A stretch of 64,000 nucleotides of DNA from positions 1 to 64,000 of the forward strand of contig NZ_JACSET010000014.1 in assembly GCF_014334325.1 (NCBI RefSeq), in the 5' to 3' direction. A program made the translations under genes and the position numbers. Below the pieces are notes generated by a model, which saw only the letters and a list, made by a program, of their open reading frames with translations, had not been told where the DNA came from and did no database searches. The DNA is from Treponema sp. Marseille-Q4130. GTDB taxonomy: Bacteria; Spirochaetota; Spirochaetia; Treponematales; Treponemataceae. This document shows, piece after piece, positions 44,375 through 51,885 of this stretch. Numbering within the stretch: the stretch's first letter is position 1; each line of letters begins with the position of its first letter.

Positions 44375-45340
44375 ATGAGCGCGTATTTTCTTGCACTCGA
44401 TATCGGCGGTACGAAAACGTCGGGCGCGCTGTTTACCGAAAACTGCGAACTCGTAGACGACTATGTATACACCGCTCCGTCCCAAACGTTTAAGGGCGAA
44501 GAAGCCGTCTATCAAAATACGAAAAACGTTTTGGAAACGGTGCTCGAACATTTTTCGCTGTCCGTAAACGACGTCCGCGGCATCGGCGTCGGAAGTCCCG
44601 GTCCGCTCGATTCGAAGCGCGGTATCATTATCCATGCGCCGCTGATGGGTTGGAAAAATTTTCCGATCGTCGCTCGATTAAAAAACGATTTTCATACGGA
44701 TGTCCTGATCGATAACGACGGCAACTTGGGCGCATTCGCCGAACAGCGCTGCGGCGTCGCAAAGGGACTGCAAAACGTCGCCTATATGACCGTGAGCACC
44801 GGCTGCGGCGGCGGGCTTGTTATCGGAGGAAAAATCCATCACGGCAAACACGACGGTGCCGGAGAAGTGGGGCACGTTTCTATCGACAAGAACGGCCTGC
44901 CCTGTCCCTGCGGCAGCAGAGGATGCTTTGAACTGTATGCGTCGGGGAGCGCGATGAATCGGATCATGAGAGAAGATATGCGCAAGGGTATACGGAGCCG
45001 CGTTTTCGAATTTGCCGAATACGATGAAAATGCAGTCAACGGAAAAATTCTCGACCGGGCTGCAGCCGAAAACGACGAGTATGCGCTGTCGCTGTTCGAA
45101 AAAGAAGGAGAACTGCTCGGTTTCGGTATGGCGCACATCTTCAACCTTTTCGATCCCGACGTTTTCGTTTTGGGCGGCGGCGTCACGAAATCAAAACGCT
45201 ATTTTCACGAAGCTCTGATGCGGACTTTGCGCGCGTATTCCATCCAGCCGATAGACGACGAGTCGGTACGCTATTCGATTATGAACGACCGCGTCGTTTT
45301 GTTCGGTGCCTGTTATATGATACGGGAAGCGCTCGGTTGA
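44375..45340 (+). CDS. ROK-family sugar kinase
   Basis: 321 residues. The ATP motif LALDIGGTKTSGALF is at the N-terminus, IDNDGNLGAFAEQR near 110 holds the catalytic Asp, and the zinc motif GHVSIDKNG then CPCGSRGCFELYASG near 170 is complete. There is no helix-turn-helix, so it is a kinase (glucose, fructose or N-acetyl-sugar type) and not a repressor. It is the third kinase of the operon and starts 4 bp after the permease. Confidence 0.92.
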   Translation: MSAYFLALDIGGTKTSGALFTENCELVDDYVYTAPSQTFKGEEAVYQNTKNVLETVLEHFSLSVNDVRGIGVGSPGPLDSKRGIIIHAPLMGWKNFPIVARLKNDFHTDVLIDNDGNLGAFAEQRCGVAKGLQNVAYMTVSTGCGGGLVIGGKIHHGKHDGAGEVGHVSIDKNGLPCPCGSRGCFELYASGSAMNRIMREDMRKGIRSRVFEFAEYDENAVNGKILDRAAAENDEYALSLFEKEGELLGFGMAHIFNLFDPDVFVLGGGVTKSKRYFHEALMRTLRAYSIQPIDDESVRYSIMNDRVVLFGACYMIREALG

Positions 45341-45400
45341 CGACCGCCGGCTGCGGCAGGCGTAAGTGTTTGAAAAACGTGCCGTCTTATTTAGGGTATC

Positions 45401-45432
45401 TCGGAAAACTCACCTTTAGCGATTTTTTCGGG
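45401..45432. repeat. imperfect hairpin repeat (copy 2)
   Basis: TCGGAAAACTCACC, TTTAGCGATTTTTTCGGG: matches 28391-28426 at nearly all positions. It lies between the ROK kinase gene and the broken rpn gene; a related, weaker stretch is near 37030. Confidence 0.5.
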
Positions 45433-45720
45433 TGTCAATAGTATTGCGTAATGAAATGCTGCGCTCATGGAAGCATAAATGTTGCAGTGCGCATCGGCTT
45501 ACAGCTTTTCGACTTCTTCTTTTGAGAGACCGGTAGCTTCCGTGATAATACTTACGGAAACACCGAGCCGCTTGAGGTTCCGTGCATCTTCGAGCGCTTT
45601 TTGATGCGCACCGGCGGAAAATCCTTGTGCTTCGCCTTCTTTCAATGCGATTTCCCGCTCTTCTTCCCGCTGTACGGCGATGTCCACGTCGTAATCATAT
45701 TCGGCAATTAACATATTCAT

Positions 45721-45864
45721 TCCTTGCAAAAAACTTTTGCAGGAAGTTGCAACTTCCGAAAAAGTTTTTTCTGTGCGCAAGAGTGCACACGTTCAATAGT
45801 CGAGTTTGCGTTGCAAACTCGAGATAACAAGCAGAGGCGCAATTTCAGCCGATGCTTGTTATCG
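45721..45864 (-). repeat. 144 bp multi-hairpin insert in rpn (element B)
   Basis: Six stem-loops in a row: CCTTGCAAAA/TTTTGCAGG (45722-45743), the perfect palindrome GGAAGTTGCAACTTCC (45742-45757), GAAAAA/TTTTTC (45758-45771), TGTGC/GCACA (45772-45789), TCGAGTTTGC-GTT-GCAAACTCGA (45800-45822) and the long-loop GATAACAAGC/GCTTGTTATC (45823-45863). Removing it joins GAG GTA to ATG AAT in frame. Length is a multiple of three, and no clear target duplication is seen. Confidence 0.8.
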
Positions 45865-46296
45865 TACCTCCTTTGACTTCCGCTGTAAGTACTCCCGCAG
45901 AATGTCGTTTCGTATGCATTCTTTGATCGCGTTCTTAAAACCGTTTTCGCTGTCGAGCTTCGTATGTTTCCGCACGGTTTCTACGAACAGCGTGTACTCT
46001 TTCAGTGGTTTACAGGCACTCAGCAATTTACTGCTTTTATTATAATTGATATTTATCACGCTGACAACGAGTTCGAGGCTCGGTTCGAGGCTCGGTTTTG
46101 CAGGCTGCACGATAAAAGCATCTGACAGTTTTAATGTCACCCGTTCGGGATACTCTTCTTCGCCGTTGTAGAACACGTAAAACTCAGGTGTCGGAATCTT
46201 TTTCAGACGCCTCAGATAGCGGTCGCGCGGGTTTTGGATGCGCTCGTAGAGGCGTACAACGTACTGTAAAAATCGCAGCGGCATATTGGCGTTGAC

Positions 46297-46456
46297 TTCA
46301 TTGAAATTAATCGGCGAGTAATTTTTCAAAATTACGAGTTGATTAATTATGCTGTTTCGTAATGTAATGAGAAACAGCAATGGATATGCGACGTTTGTCT
46401 GAAAGACAAACTCGACGTTACTCATATCCGGCACTATTTGGACGGGTATGAGTAAC
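46297..46456 (-). repeat. 160 bp multi-hairpin insert in rpn (element A)
   Basis: Four stem-loops: GTAATTTT/AAAATTAC (46318-46335), GCTGTTTC/GAAACAGC (46351-46378), GTTTGTCT/AGACAAAC (46393-46411) and the long-loop GTTACTCATA/TATGAGTAAC (46417-46456). The dinucleotide AC flanks both ends (46295-46296 and 46455-46456), like a 2 bp target duplication. Deleting the 160 bp joins ACC to GTC AAC and restores ...STVNANMPLR. Layout matches element B: long-loop hairpin at the rpn-5' side, then a CGAGTTTG hairpin. Confidence 0.8.
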
Positions 46457-46864
46457 GGTGGATTGGTGCTCCGCAAGTATGATGATTTTACCGTCGACGA
46501 GGCAGGCGACATCGTTGCAAAATGCCATGTACATGACCTGTTCGAGGCGAAGCGGTTCGAGTTTTGTAGCCGCATCAAACGTTGTGCCGTGAAGCGCATT
46601 GTAGAGAGAAAGGAACTTTTCTTTCGCATTTTTGTCTTCTCCGAAGAGATCGACAAAGACCGAGTCTTTATACCGGCGATTGTGTTTTGGCATGAAATAC
46701 CTCCGTATATATATCGCGGAAATGTTGCAATTTCGGAGTTTTTATTTTGTGCGACCGGTACCGCCCTTAGTTATAATGCAATGATAATTATTTTTATGAC
46801 AAAATCCGACACTGCGCCCATTCAGTGCTGTCGTATTCTTTTCCATTTTTTTCGTTTTTCCCTC

Positions 46865-46893
46865 TTGACAAAGCTCAATTTATAGCCTATATT
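46865..46893 (+). promoter_or_regulatory. consensus sigma70-type promoter of the peroxiredoxin gene
   Basis: TTGACA (46865-46870), 17 bp, TATATT (46888-46893). The start near 46900 falls directly at a palindromic operator. Confidence 0.75.
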
Positions 46894-46900
46894 TCATTTA

Positions 46901-46926
46901 TGTAATTATTACAATTATATAATTAC
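46901..46926. promoter_or_regulatory. PerR/Fur-type operator at the peroxiredoxin transcription start
   Basis: TGTAAT-T-ATTACA (46901-46913) is a perfect 6-1-6 palindrome containing TAATTATTA, the core of Fur/PerR boxes. A second overlapping inverted repeat GTAATTAT...ATAATTAC runs to 46926. A peroxide-sensing repressor bound here would block transcription. The regulator itself is not in the window. Confidence 0.6.
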
Positions 46927-46961
46927 TTTAATTTTTATTACCACATTTTATAGGAGATTTT

Positions 46962-47612
46962 ATGGAACAAACGACAATGCACATGCCCCTCTTGGGCGAT
47001 GATTTTCCCGAATTGAGCGTAACGACGACGCTGGGCAAAATGAATATTCCCGGCGATTTGAAAGGCAGCTGGTTTGTGCTGTTCAGCCACCCCGCCGATT
47101 TTACACCCGTCTGCACGACCGAATTTGCCGCGTTTCAAAAGCTCGTTCCCGAGTTTGAAAAGCTCGGCGTCAAATTGATCGGCCTTTCAATCGATCAGCT
47201 GCAAAGCCATCTGAAGTGGATCGAATGGATCAAAGAAAAACTCGGAATCGAAATCACCTTCCCCGTCATCGCGGCGAACGATACGGTTGCGAATAAACTC
47301 GGACTTCTGCATCCCGGAAAAGGCACGAACACCGTGCGTGCGGTCTTTATCGGCGATCCGAACGGCAAAGTGCGCCTCGTCCTCTATTATCCGCAGGAAG
47401 TCGGCCGCAATATGAAAGAAGTTTTACGCGCCGTCAAAGTACTCCAGATTTCCGATGCGAACGGCGTCGCGATGCCCGCCGATTGGCCTGAAAACGGTTT
47501 GATCGGCGACAGCGTCATCATCCCGCCGCCGGGAAGCAAAGCCGAAGCCGACAAGCGCCTTTCCGAATACGACGGTTACGACTTTTGGTTTTGCCACAAA
47601 AAACTTCATTAA
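46962..47612 (+). CDS. peroxiredoxin of the Prx6 / 1-Cys type
   Basis: 216 residues. The peroxidatic Cys is C51 in [14 protein letters not shown]. The length, [33 protein letters not shown] and the C-terminal arm ending in [12 protein letters not shown] are typical for the Prx6 branch; a further Cys lies five residues from the end. It reduces hydrogen or alkyl peroxides in the cytosol. TAGGAG stands before the ATG. A strong promoter overlaps a PerR-like operator. The stop codon region is shared with the first unit of a tandem repeat. Confidence 0.93.
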   Translation: MEQTTMHMPLLGDDFPELSVTTTLGKMNIPGDLKGSWFVLFSHPADFTPVCTTEFAAFQKLVPEFEKLGVKLIGLSIDQLQSHLKWIEWIKEKLGIEITFPVIAANDTVANKLGLLHPGKGTNTVRAVFIGDPNGKVRLVLYYPQEVGRNMKEVLRAVKVLQISDANGVAMPADWPENGLIGDSVIIPPPGSKAEADKRLSEYDGYDFWFCHKKLH

Positions 47613-47926
47613 AATCGTACGGCGAGTAAATCTTCGGATTTAGGAGCTGTACGATCAGTGGGCGAAAGCGCATACGTATATCCGCGAGTTTTCGAAAGAA
47701 AACTCGAAGTTAAACGGGACACGCTATTTCAGTGTCCCGTTTAAACTTTCATTAAAATCGTACAGCCAGTAAATTTTCGGATTTAGGAGCTGTACGATCA
47801 GTGCGCGAAAGCGCACACGTATATCTGTGAGTTTTCGAAAGAAAACTCGAAATTAAACGGGACACGCTATTTCAGTGTCCCGTTTAAACTTTCATTAAAA
47901 TCGTACGGCGAGTAAATCTTCGGATT
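47601..47926 (+). repeat. tandem 143 bp multi-hairpin repeat behind the peroxiredoxin gene
   Basis: Units start at 47611, 47754 and 47897 (third only 30 bp). Units 1 and 2 differ at about eight positions. Each holds four stem-loops: ATCGTAC/GTACGAT with a loop that itself folds as AAATC-TTCG-GATTT; GTGCGC-GAAA-GCGCAC (intact in unit 2); CGAGTTTTC-GAAA-GAAAACTCG; and TAAACGGGACAC/GTGTCCCGTTTA. Each unit border reads AAACTTTCATTAAAATCG, almost the same as the 3' end of the peroxiredoxin gene. An inverted copy overlaps the ugpQ stop at 11109. Confidence 0.85.
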
Positions 47927-47945
47927 AAAAAACGCTATGCAGAAG

Positions 47946-47984
47946 GGGCGCCGGCAGCCGAAAGGTAGGTCGGCGCTCTTTTTA
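47946..47984 (+). terminator. rho-independent terminator after the tandem repeat
   Basis: GGGCGCCGGC pairs fully with GTCGGCGCTC (two G-T pairs) and is followed by TTTTT. It is the first good terminator behind the peroxiredoxin gene, so its mRNA would carry the hairpin repeats. The following 47985-48248 shows no gene; it has a GC-rich stretch similar to one near 35604. Confidence 0.7.
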
Positions 47985-48248
47985 TTATGATAAATACATT
48001 CTTTTTTCGGACGGCGCGGATCGGAAGAACCCGCCTTCCGCACTTCGGTAACCCTCATCCGCGCGCGGGCGCGGACGCTTCGCGGTGCTCCACGCGGGCG
48101 TAAGCGGGTCGCGTACAATAAACATATTTTTTAATAATTTTTCACAATGCATAATGTGTTTTCCCCCTACTCACAAGTATACTTTTCATCGGCCGCTGAA
48201 AGCTGCACATTTGCCTGTAAAACGTAAAATAAATGTAAAAAAAAGCGC

Positions 48249-48277
48249 TTGCTCTAATCGCTGCGCGGTGCTATACT
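48249..48277 (+). promoter_or_regulatory. promoter of the argJBD operon
   Basis: TTGCTC (48249-48254), 17 bp, TATACT (48272-48277), then AGGAG before the ATG at 48311. No ARG-box repeat is recognised. Confidence 0.6.
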
Positions 48278-48310
48278 GATTGTATATTTATGTACTAGGA
48301 GTGTATAAAT

Positions 48311-49615
48311 ATGCAATCAAACCATCCGAGCGATATGCGCTTTGTCGACGGCGGAGTGACCGCTCCGCAGGGCTTTACGGCAAACGGCGTTTTGTGCGGC
48401 ATAAAAGCGAGCCGCAAAACTCCCGATACGGCGCTCATCTTTTCCGAAACCCGCTGCACTGCCGCCGCCGTCTTTACGCAAAACCGCGTGCAGGCAGAAT
48501 GCGTAAAATTAACAAAAGAACATATCGCTTCGGGATTTTCGCAGGCGGTGATCGCAAACAGCGGAAACGCGAACGCGTGTACGGGCGATCAGGGTGCGAA
48601 AGCCGCACGGCGTATGGCTTCAGCCGCCGCAAATGCGCTCGGCATCGAGGTGCGCGACGTGATCGTGTGTTCGACCGGCGTTATCGGTCAACAACTTCCC
48701 GTCGAAAAAATCGAAGCGAAAATCGATGAGCTGAAAAACGGCCTCTCGAAAAAAAATCACGAAAAGGCGCGCGAAGCGATTATGACGACCGACACGCAGT
48801 ATAAAGAATGTGCCGTACAATTTACGCTCGGCGGAAAAACGGTGACGATCGGCGCCATGTGTAAAGGCAGCGGCATGATTCACATCAATATGGGAACGAT
48901 GCTCGGCTTTATCACGACCGACTGTGCCGTCTCTCAAGCGATGCTTCATAAAGCGCTTTTCGAAAGCGCACGCGCGACGTATAATTGCGTGTCCGTCGAC
49001 GGAGACACGAGTACGAACGACACGCTCGCGATTTTGGCAAACGGCATGGCGGGCAACGCTACGATCGAGCGGGAGGGCGGCGATTACGACATATTTTATT
49101 CGGCGCTCACCGCATTGAACACGGTTATGGCAAAAAAAATCGCAGCCGACGGCGAAGGGGCGAGCCGGCTCATCGAATGCACGGTCACGGGCGCAAAAGA
49201 TATCGATACGGCGCGCACGCTCGCAAAAAGCGTGATTTCATCGAATCTCGTAAAAGCTGCAATGTTCGGCCGCGATGCGAATTGGGGGCGGGTTTTGTGC
49301 GCGCTCGGCTATTCGGGTGCGGAATTTACGGCGGAAAAAACGTCGGTATATTTTTCGAGTGCGCCCGGCGCAAAATCCTCATCGGATCCGCGCGAATGTG
49401 ATGCGGCGGGCGGCGAAGCGGAGGGCAGCCGAAAGATCGCCGTATTTGAAAACGGCGTTCCCTTAAACTTCGACGAAGCGCTCGCAAAAAAAATACTCGG
49501 TGAAAAAGAAGTCAAAATCCTCGTCAAACTGCAGGACGGAAAAGCCGAAGGCCGCGCGTGGGGATGCGACTTAACTTACGATTATGTTAAAATAAACGGC
49601 GATTATCGGACATGA
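48311..49615 (+). CDS. argJ: ArgJ: glutamate N-acetyltransferase / amino-acid acetyltransferase
   Basis: 434 residues. The autocleavage and nucleophile site reads GSGMIHINMGTMLGFITTD, where the usual form has ATML; the catalytic Thr is kept. NSGNANACTGDQG, CSTGVIGQ and SVDGDTSTNDT are further ArgJ motifs. The enzyme transfers acetyl from N-acetylornithine to glutamate in the cyclic arginine pathway and may also use acetyl-CoA. It is the first gene of argJ-argB-argD; argC is not in the window. Confidence 0.95.
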   Translation: MQSNHPSDMRFVDGGVTAPQGFTANGVLCGIKASRKTPDTALIFSETRCTAAAVFTQNRVQAECVKLTKEHIASGFSQAVIANSGNANACTGDQGAKAARRMASAAANALGIEVRDVIVCSTGVIGQQLPVEKIEAKIDELKNGLSKKNHEKAREAIMTTDTQYKECAVQFTLGGKTVTIGAMCKGSGMIHINMGTMLGFITTDCAVSQAMLHKALFESARATYNCVSVDGDTSTNDTLAILANGMAGNATIEREGGDYDIFYSALTALNTVMAKKIAADGEGASRLIECTVTGAKDIDTARTLAKSVISSNLVKAAMFGRDANWGRVLCALGYSGAEFTAEKTSVYFSSAPGAKSSSDPRECDAAGGEAEGSRKIAVFENGVPLNFDEALAKKILGEKEVKILVKLQDGKAEGRAWGCDLTYDYVKINGDYRT

Positions 49616-49700
49616 GCGAAAATGTGCGGTGCAATCCAAGCCCGCAAACGAAAGCGCGGTGCAACCGACGTTGCGCACGCGAGGTGAAAGAGAGGAAGCT

Positions 49701-50627
49701 ATGACGACTGATACGGCAAACAATTCGGCAGATGAACGGCAGCGCTGCGAAAATCGCGACCGCCCGCTCGACAATGCGCACTGGGCGGATGTGCTTGTGC
49801 AGGCGATGCCGTATTTTAAAAAGTGGGTCGGCAAAGTCGTCGTCGTAAAGTACGGCGGCAACGCGATGCTCAACGACGAACTGAAAGCGGCGGTTATGAA
49901 AGACCTCGTGCTGCTCAATACGATCGGCGTACACGTCGTACTCGTACACGGCGGCGGTCCCGAAATCAACAAAATGCTCGATCGCGTCGGAAAAGAAAGC
50001 AAATTCGTTGACGGCTTGCGCTGTACCGACGCCGACACGATGGAAATCGTCGAAATGGTTCTGTCCGGAAAACTCAACAAAGAGATCGTCGGTATGCTGC
50101 TGCGCGAAGGCGGTAAAGCCGTCGGTTTGAGCGGCGTCGACGGCGGTTTGATCCGCGCAAAAAAAATCAATAACGATAAAATCGATTACGGCTATACGGG
50201 CGAAGTGACGGAAGTGCGTCCCGACATCGCCGCTTCCCTTTTGTCTCAAGGATTTATCCCCGTCATTTCGACCGTCGCAGTCGGAGAAGACGGGGACACG
50301 AATCGATACAATATCAACGCGGATACCGCCGCCGCCAAAATCGCCGTTGCGCTGCATGCGGAAAAATTCGTACAGCTTACGAACGTGCCCGGCATTTTGC
50401 GCGACACCGGCGACTCGTCTTCTCTCATCGCCCGCGTATCGAAAGCGGAACTCGAAGCACTTGTAAATGACGGCATCGTCGCCGGCGGCATGATCCCGAA
50501 AGTGGAGTGCTGCATAACGGCGCTTGCGGGAGGAGTTGAACGGACGCATATCATCGACGGACGGGTGCCGCATTCGCTCCTCATCGAAATGTTCAGCGAC
50601 CGCGGTATCGGTACAATGATTTATTGA
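49701..50627 (+). CDS. argB: acetylglutamate kinase
   Basis: 308 residues from ATG 49701, with GAGAGGAAG upstream; a GTG at 49629 would extend it by 24 residues without a ribosome site. VVKYGGNAM near residue 52, VLVHGGGPEINKML near 83 and LNKEIVGML, then AGGMIPKVECC, are the ATP and substrate motifs. It phosphorylates N-acetylglutamate in arginine synthesis. The N-terminal helix (ADVLVQAMPYFKKW) is like that of arginine-sensitive hexameric forms, so feedback inhibition is possible. Confidence 0.95.
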   Translation: MTTDTANNSADERQRCENRDRPLDNAHWADVLVQAMPYFKKWVGKVVVVKYGGNAMLNDELKAAVMKDLVLLNTIGVHVVLVHGGGPEINKMLDRVGKESKFVDGLRCTDADTMEIVEMVLSGKLNKEIVGMLLREGGKAVGLSGVDGGLIRAKKINNDKIDYGYTGEVTEVRPDIAASLLSQGFIPVISTVAVGEDGDTNRYNINADTAAAKIAVALHAEKFVQLTNVPGILRDTGDSSSLIARVSKAELEALVNDGIVAGGMIPKVECCITALAGGVERTHIIDGRVPHSLLIEMFSDRGIGTMIY

Positions 50628-50651
50628 TAATAGTAAAACAAGGAGCTGATT

Positions 50652-51821
50652 ATGGATAAAAAAATTGTTAATAATTACGGAAGCTTCGATGTCGTTTTTG
50701 TAAAAGGCGAGGGTGCCGTTCTCTTCGACGCGGAAGGAAAGCGGTATATCGACTTTATCGCAGGCATCGGCGTAAACTCTCTCGGGCACAACTATGCGCC
50801 GCTCGTCGAAGCCGTGCAAAAACAGGCTGCGCGTGAAATCCATATTTCGAATTATTATCTGTCGGATGCGGGTATCGCATTTGCGGACGAACTGCTTTCG
50901 GCGACGGGATTTTCCGGAGGCTTTTTCGGCAACAGCGGTGCGGAAGCGAACGAAGCTGCGATCAAGCTTGCGCGGAAATACGGCTATATGAACGGCGGAG
51001 AAAAGCGCCGCACGATCTATACGCTTGAACAATCGTTTCACGGCAGAACGCTTGCGACGCTCACCGCAACGGGACAGGAAAAATTTCATCCGCCGTATTT
51101 TGCTCCCTATGTCGCCGATTTTAAAACGATCAAAGCGAACGATTGGAGCGCGGTCGAAACGGCGTTCGACGATACGACAGCCGCGCTGCTCATAGAATGT
51201 GTGCAGGGCGAAGGCGGCGTAAATCTCGTCGATGCCGAATGGGCGTGCGCAGCATCCGATGCCGTGCGCAAAGCGGGAGCGATCGTTATGGCCGACGAAG
51301 TGCAAACCGGCATGGGGCGCTGCGGTACGCTTTTGGCAAGCGAACGGCTCGGCTTTTGTCCCGACGTCGTCACGCTTGCAAAGGGAATCGCAGGCGGTAT
51401 TCCTATGGGTGCCTGTCTTTTCCGCGGTAAAGCCGACAAAGTGTTTTCCTCAGGCGACCATCAATCGACCTTTGCGGGAAATCCGCTTGCGTGCAGCGCA
51501 GGCCGCGTCGTGCTCAAAACGCTTTCCGCTCCCGGATTTTTGGACGACGTAAATCGGAAAGGCGATTATATCAGAAACAGTATTTCCGGCTGGAAGATTC
51601 CGATCGTCACCGACGTGCGCGGGCTCGGCCTCATGATCGGCACGGAAATTGCGGGAAAGATAAAACCCTTCGATGTGGAAAAGCGCTGCCTTGAAAAAGG
51701 ATTGTGTGTATCGATCGCGGGTACGAACGTGATCCGCTTTTTGCCGCCGCTTACGATCACGGACGAAGAGATGGACGCAGGGCTTGCAATATTCCGGAGC
51801 GTGCTCGAAGAGTATGTTTGA
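50652..51821 (+). CDS. argD: acetylornithine aminotransferase
   Basis: 389 residues, PLP-dependent class III. GIGVNSLGHNYAPL near 34, FFGNSGAEANEAAIKLAR near 95, ADEVQTGMGRCG near 215 and TLAKGIAGGIPMG near 240, with the PLP Lys, are typical. It makes N-acetylornithine from the semialdehyde and may also act in lysine synthesis. AAGGAG precedes the ATG. It is the last gene of the arginine operon. Confidence 0.94.
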   Translation: MDKKIVNNYGSFDVVFVKGEGAVLFDAEGKRYIDFIAGIGVNSLGHNYAPLVEAVQKQAAREIHISNYYLSDAGIAFADELLSATGFSGGFFGNSGAEANEAAIKLARKYGYMNGGEKRRTIYTLEQSFHGRTLATLTATGQEKFHPPYFAPYVADFKTIKANDWSAVETAFDDTTAALLIECVQGEGGVNLVDAEWACAASDAVRKAGAIVMADEVQTGMGRCGTLLASERLGFCPDVVTLAKGIAGGIPMGACLFRGKADKVFSSGDHQSTFAGNPLACSAGRVVLKTLSAPGFLDDVNRKGDYIRNSISGWKIPIVTDVRGLGLMIGTEIAGKIKPFDVEKRCLEKGLCVSIAGTNVIRFLPPLTITDEEMDAGLAIFRSVLEEYV

Positions 51822-51885
51822 AAGTTTTAGGAATAAAATCCGATAATTTATTGTATTTTGTGAGTTTTTGGAATATAATAAAGAT

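Larger units (their letters stand above)
45499..46693 (-). pseudogene. Rpn-family recombination-promoting nuclease, interrupted by two hairpin elements
   Basis: The N-terminal part (46457-46693) reads RYKDSVFVDLFGEDKNAKE... to LAEHQST, the middle part (45865-46296) VNANMPLRFLQYVVRLYER to RKSKEV, and the end (45499-45720) MNMLIAEYDYDVDIAVQREE to GLSKEEVEKL. These are the consecutive parts of Rpn/PD-(D/E)XK 'putative transposase' proteins common in Treponema. Two hairpin-rich inserts of 160 and 144 bp separate them; the first shifts the frame, the second brings CGA TAA. Deleting both gives one open frame of 891 bp (296 residues), the usual size. GGAGG precedes the ATG at 46693. The gene is inactive unless the inserts are removed from RNA or bypassed. 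Confidence 0.85.

Noticed and set aside
45721-46456. Integron attC sites or group II introns inside rpn
   Set aside because: The ends do not carry the RYYYAAC/GTTRRRY pairs of attC sites and the inserts are too short and lack domain V of group II introns.
45859-46656. Separate intact 265-residue gene
   Set aside because: Its first part reads antisense-like, out-of-frame rpn sequence and through insert A; only its later part is Rpn sequence, so it is a piece of the broken gene.
47601-47926. CRISPR array
   Set aside because: The repeats are 143 bp, directly adjacent, without unique spacers, and no cas gene is near.
49587-51305. 572-residue open frame opposite argB and argD
   Set aside because: Shadow frame; both argB and argD have complete motifs on the plus strand.
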